From contig NC_087084.1 in assembly GCF_026151205.1 (NCBI RefSeq), positions 7,181,394 through 7,241,393 on the forward strand: DNA of 60,000 nucleotides. The letters run 5' to 3'. Origin of the DNA: Bolinopsis microptera. Lineage: Eukaryota; Ctenophora; Tentaculata; Lobata; Bolinopsidae. Under the pieces are notes generated by a model. It saw nothing but the letters and a program-made list of their open reading frames with translations. It searched no databases and was not told the DNA's origin. Positions 35,443 through 47,731 of this stretch are shown piece by piece. A program made the translations under genes and the position numbers. The first letter of the stretch is position 1, and every line of letters starts with the position of its first letter.

Positions 35443-35735
35443 CAGTGGCGTAACGTTGCCTGTTGGCGCCCCCCAGCGAAAAAAAAGCGCGCCCCCTGTT
35501 GGCCCCCCTCCCCTTTTGGTGCCCTCCCTAAAATGAAACAAATTAGGTGATTTTAGAGAATACGCCGGTAAAATCTCTAAAAAAGTGTGTATCCGAGAGT
35601 ACAAATGCGCAGTTTTCTAGTACTTTAGTTCAGTTTCGAAATTGTCACATTCAAAACGACGAATTTGGCGCCCCCCTAAAGACGCGCCCCCCCGCACAGC
35701 GGGTCCGCAGGGTAGTCCCTTTCGATACCCAACTG
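35443..35735. mobile_element. hAT MITE, CAGTGGCGTAACG family, copy 2 (diverged)
   Basis: It lies in the opposite orientation to copy 1. The left end is CAGTGGCGTAACGTTGCC and the right end is decayed (TTCGATACCCAACTG). The flanks GATGTATG and GATTATGG are only roughly alike, so the target duplication is uncertain. Confidence 0.75.
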
Positions 35736-35856
35736 GATTATGGGGACTTGCCACCCCATAGCAACATTAAAATATATCGACTTCGTAACATCATTTCCTA
35801 TATTCTTATATTCATTTTAATATAGAGGTTTGACTAATAACTTTACGACATGCATC

Positions 35857-36090
35857 AATATTCTTGAGGAACTGAATCAAATCAGAAAGACTTTATTTTC
35901 ATGCTGCTTAATTGCTCTTTATCTGTGTTTTAAATTTTCCTAGTTCCACTCGTCACTTTACCTCCTTCATCTTCCTATAGATGTACCCTCCTGGGGGCCA
36001 TGGGGTTACCACATCCCAGTGTAAGCCATGCTATCCTCTTGTGGGTTAACCAGGTCCTCTGGTTCAGCCTCTCGTAATAAAAATAAACTC
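35857..36090 (+). mobile_element. LINE 3' end fragments
   Basis: Positions 35857-35940 match a segment at about 57620-57720 in inverted orientation (TTGAGGAACTGAATCAAATC). About 35985-36085 matches the 3'UTR of the CR1 LINE at 16925-17030 and ends CCTCTCGTAATAAAAATAAA. These are probably 5'-truncated LINE copies. Confidence 0.65.
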
Positions 36091-36173
36091 CTGCGAAGAA
36101 CTGCTGGGTAGTTAAGAAACAGTTATCCACAGGGGGAAATATTTATACTATATTATCTTCAGATATAATTAAG

Positions 36174-39100
36174 ATGCACAATTTAGGGATGCCTCCAAAT
36201 GTTAAGAAGAAGAAAAAGCAAAAGAAGAGTAAAGTATCATCTGCTCTTGAGCCTGCTCCTTCAGTACAGGTATTTCTGCAACTTCTTTTGAACCTGTTGA
36301 CTAAAATGTTTTTTTTTTGCATTCATCTGGGTTTCTTATTTTCATGACTTCTTCTAATTCCGTTTTGATTTTAATGACTCAAAACAGCTGTTAGTCGTAG
36401 TCTACAACTGGCCCACTAAATAAAACTAACTATACTTGATAGTTTTTCATTCAATTTATTACATAGTACATACACAGACCATTAATATTCCTTGTCACTA
36501 ATTTCTCTCAGGTGAAAGCTCTATTGAAAGCGTACCAATCCAGTGTATATGGCCATTCTACATATGTTAGCCCTTCTATTGAAGAGGACTTGAGACAAGG
36601 CATCGACAAGAACCAGTTCGTATCAAAGGTTGGTCGATATTAATTGCTAAATTGTTGACAATTGTCTTGTATAATTACTAAATTTTCAAAATTTTGGCAT
36701 AATAAAGCGCTTAAATTTTGTAGTTTTTGGTTGATGCCAAGGTGAATATAATTTACTCGGATATAATGATAGGTAAATTTCAGTTTGTGCTGTCAGGTGG
36801 TCCTACAAACAAACCTGTTTCCCTGTCATGTCTGATACAGGCCTTACGTGCCGTTTGCTATATGAAGGTAATCTTACAAATTCTTTGTTGGTCTGCTCAT
36901 TTACTTTACATTTCTCCTTGAACATGATTCGTTAATAAATGAGCCGAGGTTTGAAGTTTTGTTGCTGTTATATATATTCGTTCTTATTAAATGTTCACAG
37001 CTAGTAGCTTTAAAATATTTGTTACTCTTCATGTTCTAACTATTTATTTAATAATAAGCTTTTTTATTCAGATTCGAGAGATTTACTGCTGGAGAACACC
37101 AATATCAGACAGCGATATAATTGATATGGTCAGTTACCTCCCAGTTACCTCCGCCCAGTTACCTTCACCCTGTTATCTCTCTAGTTACCTCCCAGTTACC
37201 CCATAGTTACCTGATACCTCCCAGTAACCTCCCAGTTACCTCCCTAGTTACCTCCCAGTTACCCCATAGTTACCTGATACCTCCCAATTACCTCCCAGTT
37301 ACCTCTCCCTTCTTTAAGTACCATTCTTGTTTCATCCGATTAATTTCAGCTGTACTGTGTTTAAAATGTCCTTCAACGATGTTCTATCTGCGTTTTCCAG
37401 CGAATCCGCAAAATTTGTAAAATATACTGCATGCCGAAACCGGGATTGACGGCGGTTTTACTTAAACGGAAACATTTAAACCATTATAGTACATAATCGA
37501 ATACGTGAATAAAGATAGGAAGCAATGTAGCTAAATACCGTCCGTCTCACGATTAATGCTATTTGCATGTAATATGTATCATTTTGATACATAACTTTCT
37601 TTCCAGGCTCTACTGTTAGAGACCCCTTGTTGGAAAAATGTTTCTACAATAGAACTAATCGATACCGGTCTCTCTGACTTCGCTTTAGGCCGTCTTAGCA
37701 GGTTGGTATTTTATCATTTAATATCTGTATTTGTAGGCTTAAAATCTCGTGGTTAGGTTAAACTTTAAAGCAGTGGTATGACCTGTTTGTATTAATTATT
37801 AATTGGTATTTTTTGTATTACCACACTTCTACATATTATCATGTCTTGTATGGTGTGACGATGATGATAATAATTCTGTAATCTACAGATATTTTGTATG
37901 ATGTACTGAGAGGTGTGTATTGTAATTGTTTTTTGTGTTATCGGGTGTTTTTGCGTGCAAGACTGCAAAACTGCTAGCTTGATTTCACGGACACTCTTCA
38001 CGTAATCAAGCATTGAAGACTAAGGACACATTAAAAGATTTACCACACTCACAACAGTTTAACCTCGGCTCAACCGTGCATGCTACCGTAACTATTGTTT
38101 GATGTACAGTAATTTCCAGAAAGTACGGCGGTCAAGTACAAGTCATATTCTGTAATGAAGAACAACCACAGATAATTATCTCCCATCACATTTTTTAAAC
38201 ACTTATTTATAAATTCTCACATCTTTAATAAACAAATGTGTTATAGCCCTCCAAAATGCTCCAATGGAATGTCGTCCGCCAACAAAACGTGATAACTTCG
38301 CGGCTTACATGCGACAAATCCATCATGTCAAGAATGATCCACTTAAGAAAATAGATATTTGCCGTGCAGAATGCATTAGCGAAATTAACGATGGCTTTAT
38401 CATTTGCTTGAAGTACAGGCAGGATATGTTATGGTAAACTCATGAATAACGTATACAGTACACCTGAAGTGGTTATTTGATTGCAAACAAAATTAAGTTC
38501 CTTAATTTGTGTATTTTTAACAATTTAAAAACAATCAATGATCGATTCATGATTTGTTGGGCTTAGTTTCTGGCGATAACATTAAGCATGCTTATTGCTT
38601 ATTATTATTATTGCTTATCTGTTAGCTCTAAAGAAATTTTTAAAGTTTTTGTTTTCTAAGTTGTACATAAACATTGTAGTTGTACATAAACATATTAACC
38701 CACTAAGTTTCTGAAGTAAGTTATATATTCAAAATGTAATAACCGACCACATAATATTCAACATGCTTATCACAAAAGCAATTTGATTACGTTGTGCTAT
38801 TGAGTCTGCATTCTGATCCAATTCACAGTAACGTAAGCCGTCATTTATATGATGTTATAAAGGAGATTACTAATTACTTATCGTAAGTTTATACGTACAT
38901 ATAAACCGGCCTCTTTAGTCTTAACTTAATGTTATAACGGACAACGATCCAAAGAAAATCAAATTTCCAAAGAAAATCAAATTTACATCCACGTTAAGTA
39001 ATGTAATTCAGGCATGCGACCATATATCATCTCCTTAGAGGAGTTATCAAATAACACGGAATGGTTGTCATGGCAACATATTATCACAGTAACCATCATA

Positions 39101-42100
39101 AGTTAAGACAAGTCACAGGTGTCGAGTGCACATAGTGTTGTAGGAGCAGTACACTATAAACACTATGATATTACCTGCCAGGTATCTACATTCTACAGGA
39201 GCCAGGAGCATGTTGTATAGACTATCTGATGTAGATTGAGTAAAGTAGTAGGGTAGATATCAATTAAACGATTAGAAAATACCATAACATTAATTTCCAT
39301 GATCAATAATATTTGGACACCCCCCCCCCACAATACAGAAGTTGCTATTAATCCTGAGACCTACCAGTATTTTGCACAGAATGAATTTTAGCCAGATAGA
39401 TAAAAAGTTATTGAAAAATTACATCCTTGCAAGACTTCTGAACCATCTTCAGTGTGTCTTTAGTTAATTCATCCAGCGCAGTAATTTCCCGCTAATCTTA
39501 TCAATTAATTCATTGCAGGACCTTTCCCGTTGGAAGATTGAAAAAGCTAGTGCTCGATTACAACAGGTAACTAAATACTCTATAAACTAATACCTTACAA
39601 GACATATTTTATGGCGCCTAATTTGCGACCGACTGAAAAATATGGCGATCCGAAAATATGCGCAATGAACAAAAACCGCAAATTCGGACGTCACCAAAAA
39701 TAAGGGTATCTTTTCATCATGTTTTTGTGTGAACAGTATAACAGTAAGGAAATTTCTGAAATTTCGGTAAAATCATGTTTCAAACTTAGGCAGTATTAAG
39801 ACATGTAAGACTTTCATGTTGCACATACAGTATTTTTAATGCAAATTTTAAACTGTATTGCTTGACATTCAATTCGTCATGGTTGTGGTGATAATTTTTG
39901 TCCCAAGAGCCCAGAATTTAATTATTTTATTTTTACTTTGATATTACTTTTTAGAAACGAAATAAAGCAGTGCAGGCAAAGTCATTGAAATAAGCTAAAA
40001 GATAATGCGACGATCTATACGACGACCGAAATTTTTGGCGGTCCGAAAATATGGGCGAAAATTTCGGAAAACCGCCACATTTCGTACATATAAATATTCT
40101 TGTACGGTATATCAGTTCTAATAATCAGTTCTTTGTTAACTTATGTAAAACTATTGTAACGTTCCAGTTGAATAATTCCAGATTAATCGCGCGGCAAGAA
40201 CTGAAGTTTGTTATGCAATGCTTGTTTTGAAATCTTTAAAAATCTACATGTTTTGCAAATAAAAGCAGTTTTACGTAGGATAAATCTATTTTAAAACACT
40301 AAAGTAATGAGCATCTGGTCTGCAATATAAAGGATTAAGGATAAAGAATCTCCTTAAAAATAACAATCGAAATGCGGCCTTAGCGCTGTAGCTGTTAATA
40401 AAATGAACTTCAAAAGAGCTAGAATATAATTGATTATTGATTATTAGATAACATGTTATTCGGATTAATAAATACAGATGAAATGTAAAATGTAAATATT
40501 ATTATTCTGATATAATATATATCATGATAGTGTAAGTTATAACTGTAATCAGCCTTTGTGCTCCTCGGATGTAACCAGTTCTAAGATTCTAGATACTGGT
40601 GAGGGGGGGGGGGAACCACGTGACAATGATTATGGGTTTTGATGTTTCAAGGCTTGTAGCTGATTGCTAATCACTTTATTGGTCGGCGCCCAAAGTGATC
40701 TTTCCATAAAACGCGACAAAACGTTTCGCCAAATGTGGAAAAACTCGAAGTTTTACTTTTACTTTCCACATTCGAAAATTTGACCGGGTTAAACTCAGGG
40801 CTCCAATGCTCTATCATGACCACAGCCCCCTACGAAGAAGAAGAATCACCTCCCCACCAGTATCCAGATCTTTAGTTGTGTGCCATTGTATCAAGCCAGA
40901 CCCCTCTCCTCCTCCGTCAGAAAGTTTACACACTTTTATAACATTACTCCACCCAGACCCCTCTCATCCTCCGTCATAAAGTTTACACACTTTTATAACA
41001 TTACTCCACCCAGACCCCTCTCATCCTCCGTCAGAAAGTTTACACACTTTTATAACATTACTCCACCCAGACCCCTCTTATCCTTCGTCATAAAGTTTAC
41101 ACACTTTTATAACATTACTCCACCCAGACCCCTTTCCTCCTCCGTCAGAAAGTATACACACTTTTATAACCCCACCTCATATAGTGATTAGTGACGTTAT
41201 GTGAACAGTAATCATGTCAATGTCATCATTATCAGAGCTATGACGTGATGTTTATCCTTAATGCATGCTGCTTCCATTTCATTGGCTCATTGACTGTAGT
41301 AAACTAAAACTTGAAGGATATTGAGCAGAGATTGCTACTCAGACTCACAGCCAATGAGCCAATCCAATAGTATATTGTAATAATTAATAATATGTATTTA
41401 TAGTCTTATCATCATCACGCTAGCTCCATGTTGACCAAATGTTGACCACACTTCTGGCTAAAAACAACAAATTATAGGCCATGTGCCCGTGCATACTAGA
41501 TAGCTTATATTATATAGCCACATTGCTGTGTGCTATTAGCATGAGCAATATGTCTCATGTTAGACGATCAACTGAACTGCCAGTAATTTATACTACTTGC
41601 CAAAAATAGTATATGAGTATAAGAAGTAGGAGCATAGAAATACTTTTAGAAGTATAGGAATAGTTGTAGGAGGCAGGAGCCGATGTTTTTGTTGGACTGA
41701 TAACAAATCAAAAAGTAGGTTGATTTTATCAGCGCTTCCTAAAAGTGAATACTATTTGTTATTGGTCAGTGGATGTAGTAAATTAGTTTTGACTCTACTT
41801 CACAAAGCGTATAACCCGTGAAATCCAAATGTATCACACAACACAAACCTGGCTTAACAGTTAACACATCACGTGACACTACATCACGTGACACTACATC
41901 ACGTGACACTACATCACGTGACACATCACGTGACACTACATCACGCGACACATCACGCGACACATCACGTGACACTACATGACCAGTAACAAGCAAGCTG
42001 CATCAGCTCTACAAGTTGGTCTGACCCCCGGATTGGAAACAGGTTTATCAGTGCTCCCTCCCGGGCTGAAGTGAGGTGTGAGGTGTGAGGATACATTTCC

Positions 42101-45010
42101 TCGCATGCTACATCTTATCACGTCTGGCAGTGCAGAGTTACTCGGTCAGTGTCCAGTGACACGTGCAGTGACACGTGCAGTGACACGTGCACTGACACGT
42201 GAAGTGACCAAGTATTTTATGATATGTTCTGACGGGGAGAAAGGGCCCCGGGTTTTCAACCCCATTTTAACGAATTTCCTTAATCCAATATTCATCCCAA
42301 TGTTTCCCTAAAAACAAACTTAAACTTGAATGTCTGTCTCGATTCTCCCCCAAAACACTTACATTGCATTTAAATGGCTACCGGACACCCATTCTACTGG
42401 GTACTGCTCTTTTAAGCTGGTTGGTAAATTTATAAGCTCTTCATCGCCTCCCTACTCCTCATCCTAGAAACCATATTACTGATGTGTAATTGCATTGATC
42501 AAGTTTTAAGACCGGTAATTAATTATCTCCCGCAGGTTTGGGGACGAAGGGATGGCTAACCTGCTGGTTTGCCTCTCTGGTAACACCGAACTAAAACACC
42601 TTTTTCGGTGAACTACTGTGATCTTACCATACCTAGCGGGGCTCTCATTGCTGAGCTTCTCACCAAATCTACTATAGTGTGAGTTTATTAAACACGTCCT
42701 GTAAATCACCTTTAAATATTTCTTGTCAGAAAGATGTTCAAACGACATTTAAATATCACGTGACTTTGTTCAATGCCACGGTCGCATTAGGAGCGATTTC
42801 TCAGAGCGCAGCAGTGCGTGTTACCTGTGCGGCCGCGGCCTGCAGTGTGATGGTACTGGGGGGGCTCAGCTAGAAGGATGTCCTCTGTAGCCCAGGTATT
42901 TTTTTAAAAAATGTTGGGGGCAGGGCGGGCGCGCGCAGGGGTACCTCCCTATTGGAGGCTAACCGTCCCGTCATTAGTGGCTTACGTCTATTGGGTACCC
43001 AGGTATTAACTATAGATGTAGAAAAATTAAAGTTGACTCAATGGGTCGTGATTCTGGTGTTTCATTGGTCTAAATTGGTTCAATTTTAACTTGTTCTCTA
43101 ACTGCCTCTTCTTTTTTTTTCTAAAAATAGCCCTTTAGGACCCCCCCGGCCCCCTTTACATTTACATTGGCGATTCTAACGTTAACTTTATCTCGAAGAC
43201 ACGTGGTTTTGAATATTATAAATCAGAGATTTTTGACAAAACAGCTAGTATTTCACATCACCGTTACATTGCGTCATATAGACGAACAAAATCAGAACGC
43301 CGCATATTTCTAAATAAAACTAAATAAAACATATTAATATATATCTATAATATCTAAATATAAATCTGCGGTATTTATTTAATGAAATTATTCTACTTAT
43401 CCAGGATATCCCGTTGAAGAGCTTACTAATAGCTGATAACGGTATTGATTCTCACGGTAAAGGCAACCAAAGGGTCCCGACACCACACACACCACCACAT
43501 CTCGTATCTGGTACTCAGAGTGGGGAGGTAACTAACTACACAACCAGATAATTGAATTAATATAGGGGTACTGCTGATTAGTTATCTGATTAGTTATAAT
43601 TGACAGAACATCCTAAGGGCAGGGTACACAGATTGAGGTTAGTTCTACACATGAGGCTACACGATAGTTATAACTGATTAGTTATAACTGATTAGTTATA
43701 ACTGATTAGTTATAACTGATTAGTTTATTGTGGAGCGTGAAGTAGTTGAGAAAGCATAGAGCTACCTTATTATAACTGATTAGTTATACCGGAGCGGAGG
43801 ACGTGTGTGAGAGAGAGCACTGCGAGTTAATTGTATAACGTGTGTATCTCCTCTATTCGTCATGGGGTGATGGGGTAACTGATTTGAGTTTATAAACTGA
43901 TTAGTTTATAACTGATTTGTAATAGCTGATTATTGATTAGTGAATGGTTATTTTAAACTCATATATCTGGATGGTCTGGCGTTGAGAGGAATACTTAAGA
44001 CCTTTATTTGACTTACAATTACTAATTGCTAATTACAGAGAGAGTAGAGTCTCGATGCTCGCAGTCCACATGCTCTCTAGACAGCGTGTGTGATTTAAGT
44101 GTAAGTGAGGTGCGGTCGGAGATTTGGCCGCCAGGGAGCTTATGGACGTCCTTACAGAGAGAGCACAGTAAATTAATTAATTAATTAGTTAATTAGTTAG
44201 GCACAGGTACGGGAATAATTAGTTAAATTATCAATAAGTTGTAAAATAAGTTAAATGGGTAATTAAATTGTTAAGTAAGTAATTTAGTTGTGTTGTATTT
44301 AAATGATTTATTAGATTTATTAGAAGATGTAAATGGAGGACTAGATTATTTATTTATTGAAGTATAACCAGTAAACGATCAATTAAAAAACTAACTAATT
44401 ATTAATTAAATTACAGCGGGGCTGAAGAACATACAGTTGTTGGTGACATGCAGAATAGATGCTGTCATCTACAAAACAATTCAGAGTTTGGCTAAGAAAT
44501 CAAAGGGTGGTTCGAAAAAGAAAAAGAAACGGAAAAAGGTAATTCTATCTTATCTCGTAATTATTAAATGGTAACGTTTACTGAATCACTTCATGGATAT
44601 GAACTATATAATGTTGATGTGGATTCTGGTGGAAAGGTGAGGCATGTTTTTTTGACACGTGACATTCTGGGGTTTGATTGGTCAATAGTGGAAGCTGATT
44701 GGTTTATTATTTAGCCACGTGTCAAAAAATATGCCTCACCTCCCCACAAGAGTATTATACATAATACATTCTAACAAATGACCATGTTGGTTATAACTAA
44801 TGTTGTATTAAGGCTTTTCATACAAAGTTACAACAAAGTCTTCATGTTAATGTATCCTGGGTTTGGACAGGATCTATTACCCGCTATTAACATATTCCAT
44901 TCGCGTAAATAATACTCAATAAATGTAATAGATTTGTAGTGTTGTAATGAAGCGTGAGGAGGTAGCGAGCGGAGACTTTATTAATTAACGTCTTTATATT
45001 TCAGAAGTAG
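36174..45010 (+). CDS. Leucine-rich-repeat protein (RI-like LRRs) with Lys-rich ends, possibly LRRC71-like
   Basis: Exons found: 36174-36269, 36512-36628, 36724-36867, 37072-37128, 37607-37701, 39519-39566, 42536-42678, 43405-43456, 44417-44538, 45005-45010 (AAG then TAG). Phases agree throughout except that exon 7 has two extra T in a T-run at 42600-42604, and one exon between 42679 and 43404 is missing. The N-terminus is basic (NVKKKKKQKKSK). LRR-type segments follow: IREIYCWRTPISDSDIIDM, VSTIELIDTGLSDFAL, LKKLVLDYNRFGDEGM, PLKSLLIADNGIDSH and LKNIQLLVTCRIDA. The tail is GGSKKKKKRKK. LRRs of this spacing form a curved protein-binding scaffold. Similarity to LRRC71, a ciliary protein, is by eye only. 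Confidence 0.72.
37130..37310. repeat. CAGTTACCTCC minisatellite abutting a splice donor
   Basis: Units of about 11-18 bp (CAGTTACCTCC, CAGTTACCCCATAGTTACC) begin inside the 5' splice site of intron 4 of the LRR gene (donor GTCAGTTACC at 37129). A 60-bp higher-order block is duplicated (about 37192-37250 and 37250-37310). Confidence 0.85.
37702..39518. other. LRR gene intron 5
   Basis: A 65-codon frame at 38243-38437 (…MECRPPTKRDNFAAYMRQIH…, ending MLW and a stop) has some coding look but no recognisable family. The rest is AT-rich without visible features. Confidence 0.4.
39591..40109. mobile_element. TACCTTACAAGACATATT MITE, copy 1 (LRR gene intron 6)
   Basis: The terminal inverted repeats are TACCTTACAAGACATATT and a diverged complement ending AATATTCTTGTACGGTA. 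Two GGCG(A/G)TCCGAAAATATG segments lie near each end. It is clearly the same element as 56723-57232. There is no ORF. Confidence 0.85.
40591..40870. mobile_element. CACGTGACA-family MITE copy
   Basis: The ends are GATACTGGTGAGG and CTCCCCACCAGTATC. The body contains CACGTGACAATGATTATGGG and GTTTTGATG. It carries an insertion relative to the shorter copies. Confidence 0.7.
40893..41170. repeat. Tandem repeat with a unit of about 57 bp (5 copies)
   Basis: Units contain CCAGACCCCTCTCCTCCTCC, then GTTTACACACTTTTATAAC and CATTACTCCA. The open frame over it is repeat-derived, not a gene. Confidence 0.92.
41875..42205. repeat. CACGTGACA-rich minisatellites
   Basis: An array of ACATCACGTGACACT units (about 41865-41985) and, 150 bases on, four CAGTGACACGTG units (about 42150-42200). 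Both are rich in CACGTG E-box palindromes. Confidence 0.85.
42740..42875 (+). other. GC-rich island in the LRR gene, possible missing exon
   Basis: A locally GC-rich segment stands out in an AT-rich intron, where one LRR exon is missing by phase. No frame gives a clear LRR. A run of seven G at 42857-42863 could hide an indel. Confidence 0.3.
43600..43950. repeat. TATAACTGATTAGT repeat cluster
   Basis: Four head-to-tail copies of TATAACTGATTAGT at about 43670-43725, and scattered copies to about 43925, in the intron before the penultimate LRR-gene exon. Confidence 0.85.
44626..44748. mobile_element. CACGTGACA-family MITE, compact copy
   Basis: The arms pair over about 35 bases: TGGTGGAAAGGTGAGGCATG ... 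TTTGACACGTG against CACGTGTCAAAAAATATGCC ... CTCCCCAC. The centre reads GGGTTTGATTGGTCAATAG. At 123 bp it is the cleanest hairpin-like member of the family. Confidence 0.8.
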
Positions 45011-45965
45011 TTGATAAAAAACAGAATCCAGTAAAGAGATTTTACACTGCAAATAGTCGCCACCCTAGCTGTAGAACCCTACTATTCGGGCTACCATTTC
45101 TGCTCGTACTTCAATAAAATAGATGCATCGAACTATAAACCCATTTTGTGAAACTATATAGATTACGGAACTCTGTGATTTATTAGTTCAACGCTACAGA
45201 ATGCAGATGAAACTTTTTAAACGAACATGTGACTGATTGCTTAATTAGGACTTTATTAGGAAAATTTACGATTGATTAATCTTTTTTTGGTGAATATTCG
45301 TGAATATAATAAATGTGAATATTCTTTGGTTTGTTGACTTTTAGTTCTATTCCTTTAATAAGAGTAAGAAATAATGTTAAATGTTGGGAATGTTGGGAAT
45401 CTGATATTTTGCCAGATATTTTACCAATAAATTCTCTTTTGGTGACAAACTTAAAGTCGCATTTCTACAGTCGACAAATTGATTTTGATAAGATTAAAAA
45501 AAAAAAAATTAAACTGAATGCTGATGTTTTGAAAATGAATAAAGTTACGTAAGTAGTATAGTTAAAAAACCTTCTTATTATCGACTTTAATTGTAAATAA
45601 TATATTATTAAAGAACTCAGACTCGATTTTACTGTAAATATGCTGTAAATGATATAACTTCGTATTTTTAGAATGTTCTTGAGACACAAATATGCAAAGA
45701 TTGTGTAGATTATAATATTCCAGCTTTTCATTTAGAATCAAAACAAGTCCCTCATTTTATGGTGTTAGGGTGTGCTACTAAGGAGTCATCACAAATTAAG
45801 GGTCACTGTTTTTGGAAATACTTAAGTAGGAGCACTGAATTTTGAGTTCCCAAAATTCTTAAAATATCAAAAATACATAAAATGATAGGGTACGATAAAT
45901 AATCATTTGAAATTATCCAACTTAAATGCAACCTTTCCTCAATCATTCCGTCCGTAATCTCCCTT
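45011..45965. other. Intergenic stretch between the convergent LRR and CUB-like genes
   Basis: AT-rich. AATAAA signals for the plus-strand gene are plausible (near 45112). No other gene is recognised. Confidence 0.4.
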
Positions 45966-46681
45966 TCAAGTACACACTTGCGGGACAAACCTCCCGAATG
46001 TCCCCTGACCTATCCGATTAACCATTCGTCTCTCCCGGCTAGGATCACAATCTACATGTGGCAAGGCCACTTTGCCCATGAACCTATTTCCAGCTCCTCT
46101 CACCACCATGAAGCTCCCCTCCAACTCTAACTTGATAATCAGCGCCTTACTGTTAGCAGTGAAAGGGAATTTCTCACAAAACGACAGAAACGGAAACACG
46201 TTATCTGCTAGGTCTTCCGTACATGCCCCCTCCGCCCCAGTGATATCAAAACATCCACTAGGGTCCATTATATGCTCGAATTCCATGTGCATGTAGCCCG
46301 TCTCCCCACCTCAGTAGCGAGAATAACCCGCATATAGAGACTTAGGATGTGGGTTTGGTTGCTGTACAGTTTGAGGTGCTCGAAGTTGTTGAAAGCGATG
46401 TGTTTTGTGCCTTCTCTCACTCCGTTTGTGGGGAACACAACGTAGCCGTAGGGGTTGGTTTCTAGGTCGAAACTCTTGACTCTTCCTCTGTTTGCCTGGG
46501 TGTTTTCATGGTCGGTGGGAACTTTGTTGGGATTTAAAATATGAAATCTTTAAACAATATTAAAGAAACAGGAATAAATAAAACATATATCTGAAGCTTT
46601 TCTTACCTTGCTGCAAGTTATCCGTGCATAAACAACTCCAATCAAGGCAGAGTATACCAGAAATATTTTAACAAAAAGCAT
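45966..46681 (-). CDS. Small secreted CUB-like domain protein, frameshifted
   Basis: Exon 1 (46681-46607) encodes a hydrophobic signal peptide (MLFVKIFLVYSALIGVVYAR) and ends at a GTAAGA donor. Exon 2 starts near 46540-46530 and runs to the stop at 45966. Its first part (NPYGYVVFPTNGVREGTKHI) is in one frame. The second part (MEFEHIMDPSGCFDITGAEG, later FLSFCEKFPF, ALIIKLELEGSF) is in another. The second part has the CUB pattern: hydrophobic strand, C-x-D, second Cys pair, then a buried strand before the end. The frame changes at a run of four G near 46300-46308, where one base would reconcile both halves. The exon 1/2 junction phase is also off by one. Either a decaying gene or consensus errors. 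The extracellular role is unknown. Confidence 0.55.
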
Positions 46682-47183
46682 AGTTCACAACCTCTGACAC
46701 TGTCCAACGAACACTGATGAAAATTAAGACAAGGTAGTCATAACATAGAGTACGGAGTTATTAGTGGTATAAATAGAGTTGAGGTAGCTAGAGAGGAGTT
46801 TTGAGGAGATCTTTAGTCGATAAATTCAATTATCATAATGACTTGATTTCATCTGATCCTTAGTGTTGCCGGATTCGGCCTCCACATATACAGAATATGC
46901 AATAAATTAATGAAGTCAACTCCAGTTTACGCGTGACTACCCTTTTAGGTGCTTGTTGTTGTATCACACAGTAATTCCCAGAAATTCCTCGCCTGTTTAC
47001 GGGATTACTCTAATGTTATGTTTCTAGAAGCGGAATTAGACTTTTGCAAACAAAATGATTGCAACTTAATTAAGTTATGACTCCAGGTTTGGCCGTTCGA
47101 CACTGCCTGCTGTCTGCTTCTGTAGAAAAATATAAGACACAGTCTTCATCTATTTATAAACAACAACATTATATCAGCCACAT

Positions 47184-47270
47184 ATTCTGGTGGGGAGCAT
47201 ACACGTGACAGGTTGAGTGGTCAATAGTCGAAGCTGATAACGTGCAAAAACATGTCTTACCAGTATCAAG
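47184..47270. mobile_element. CACGTGACA-family MITE, short copy
   Basis: The ends are ATTCTGGTGGGGAG and TACCAGTATC. The body contains ACACGTGACAGG and GGTCAATAG. Confidence 0.6.
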
Positions 47271-47731
47271 ATCTATAGTCTACCTCATTTTCTGCAGAAA
47301 CTTCAATGGTTAATCAATCCCCTCGGTGTTAAATCAAGAAATAATGGAATCAGATTTGGCCTCGCAAATGCATCCATATTAGCTACGGTATTAGCTATAT
47401 TATTTGGGTTCAAAGTATAATTGAAGAGTTTGTAATCTTCTGAGGTAACAGCTCTTATTTGCAAGGTGGTGAACTAATAATTATATCAAGCTTGTAAGAT
47501 AAAGATTGTTTTCTTTCGGACAAATGCCTCTTACTGCACTGATTGGTTTGCAGTCAACTGTTTGTTTGAGTAATCAGCTTTAAAAGGCTAAAACGTTAGA
47601 GGCTTAATACGAGTCCTGGGTTGTGTTGCCGAGGTGATGTTTTCGCTAAATTTGTAACGAAATTGTAATATTATTATCATTTTTGTAATATTATTATTGT
47701 TATATGCCCCCATCATAATCTGACCGTGCCT

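Noticed and set aside
38243-38437. 65-codon ORF with several Cys and basic residues in LRR gene intron 5
   Set aside because: Looks mildly coding but cannot be assigned; neither phase nor content fits the LRR gene.
40880-41191. 103-codon ORF of repeated PRPLSSSVRKFTHFYN units
   Set aside because: Derived from the 57-bp tandem repeat, with no splice or start support.
46765-46790. TATAAATA box for the CUB-like gene
   Set aside because: The motif is oriented on the plus strand, while the gene is on the minus strand.
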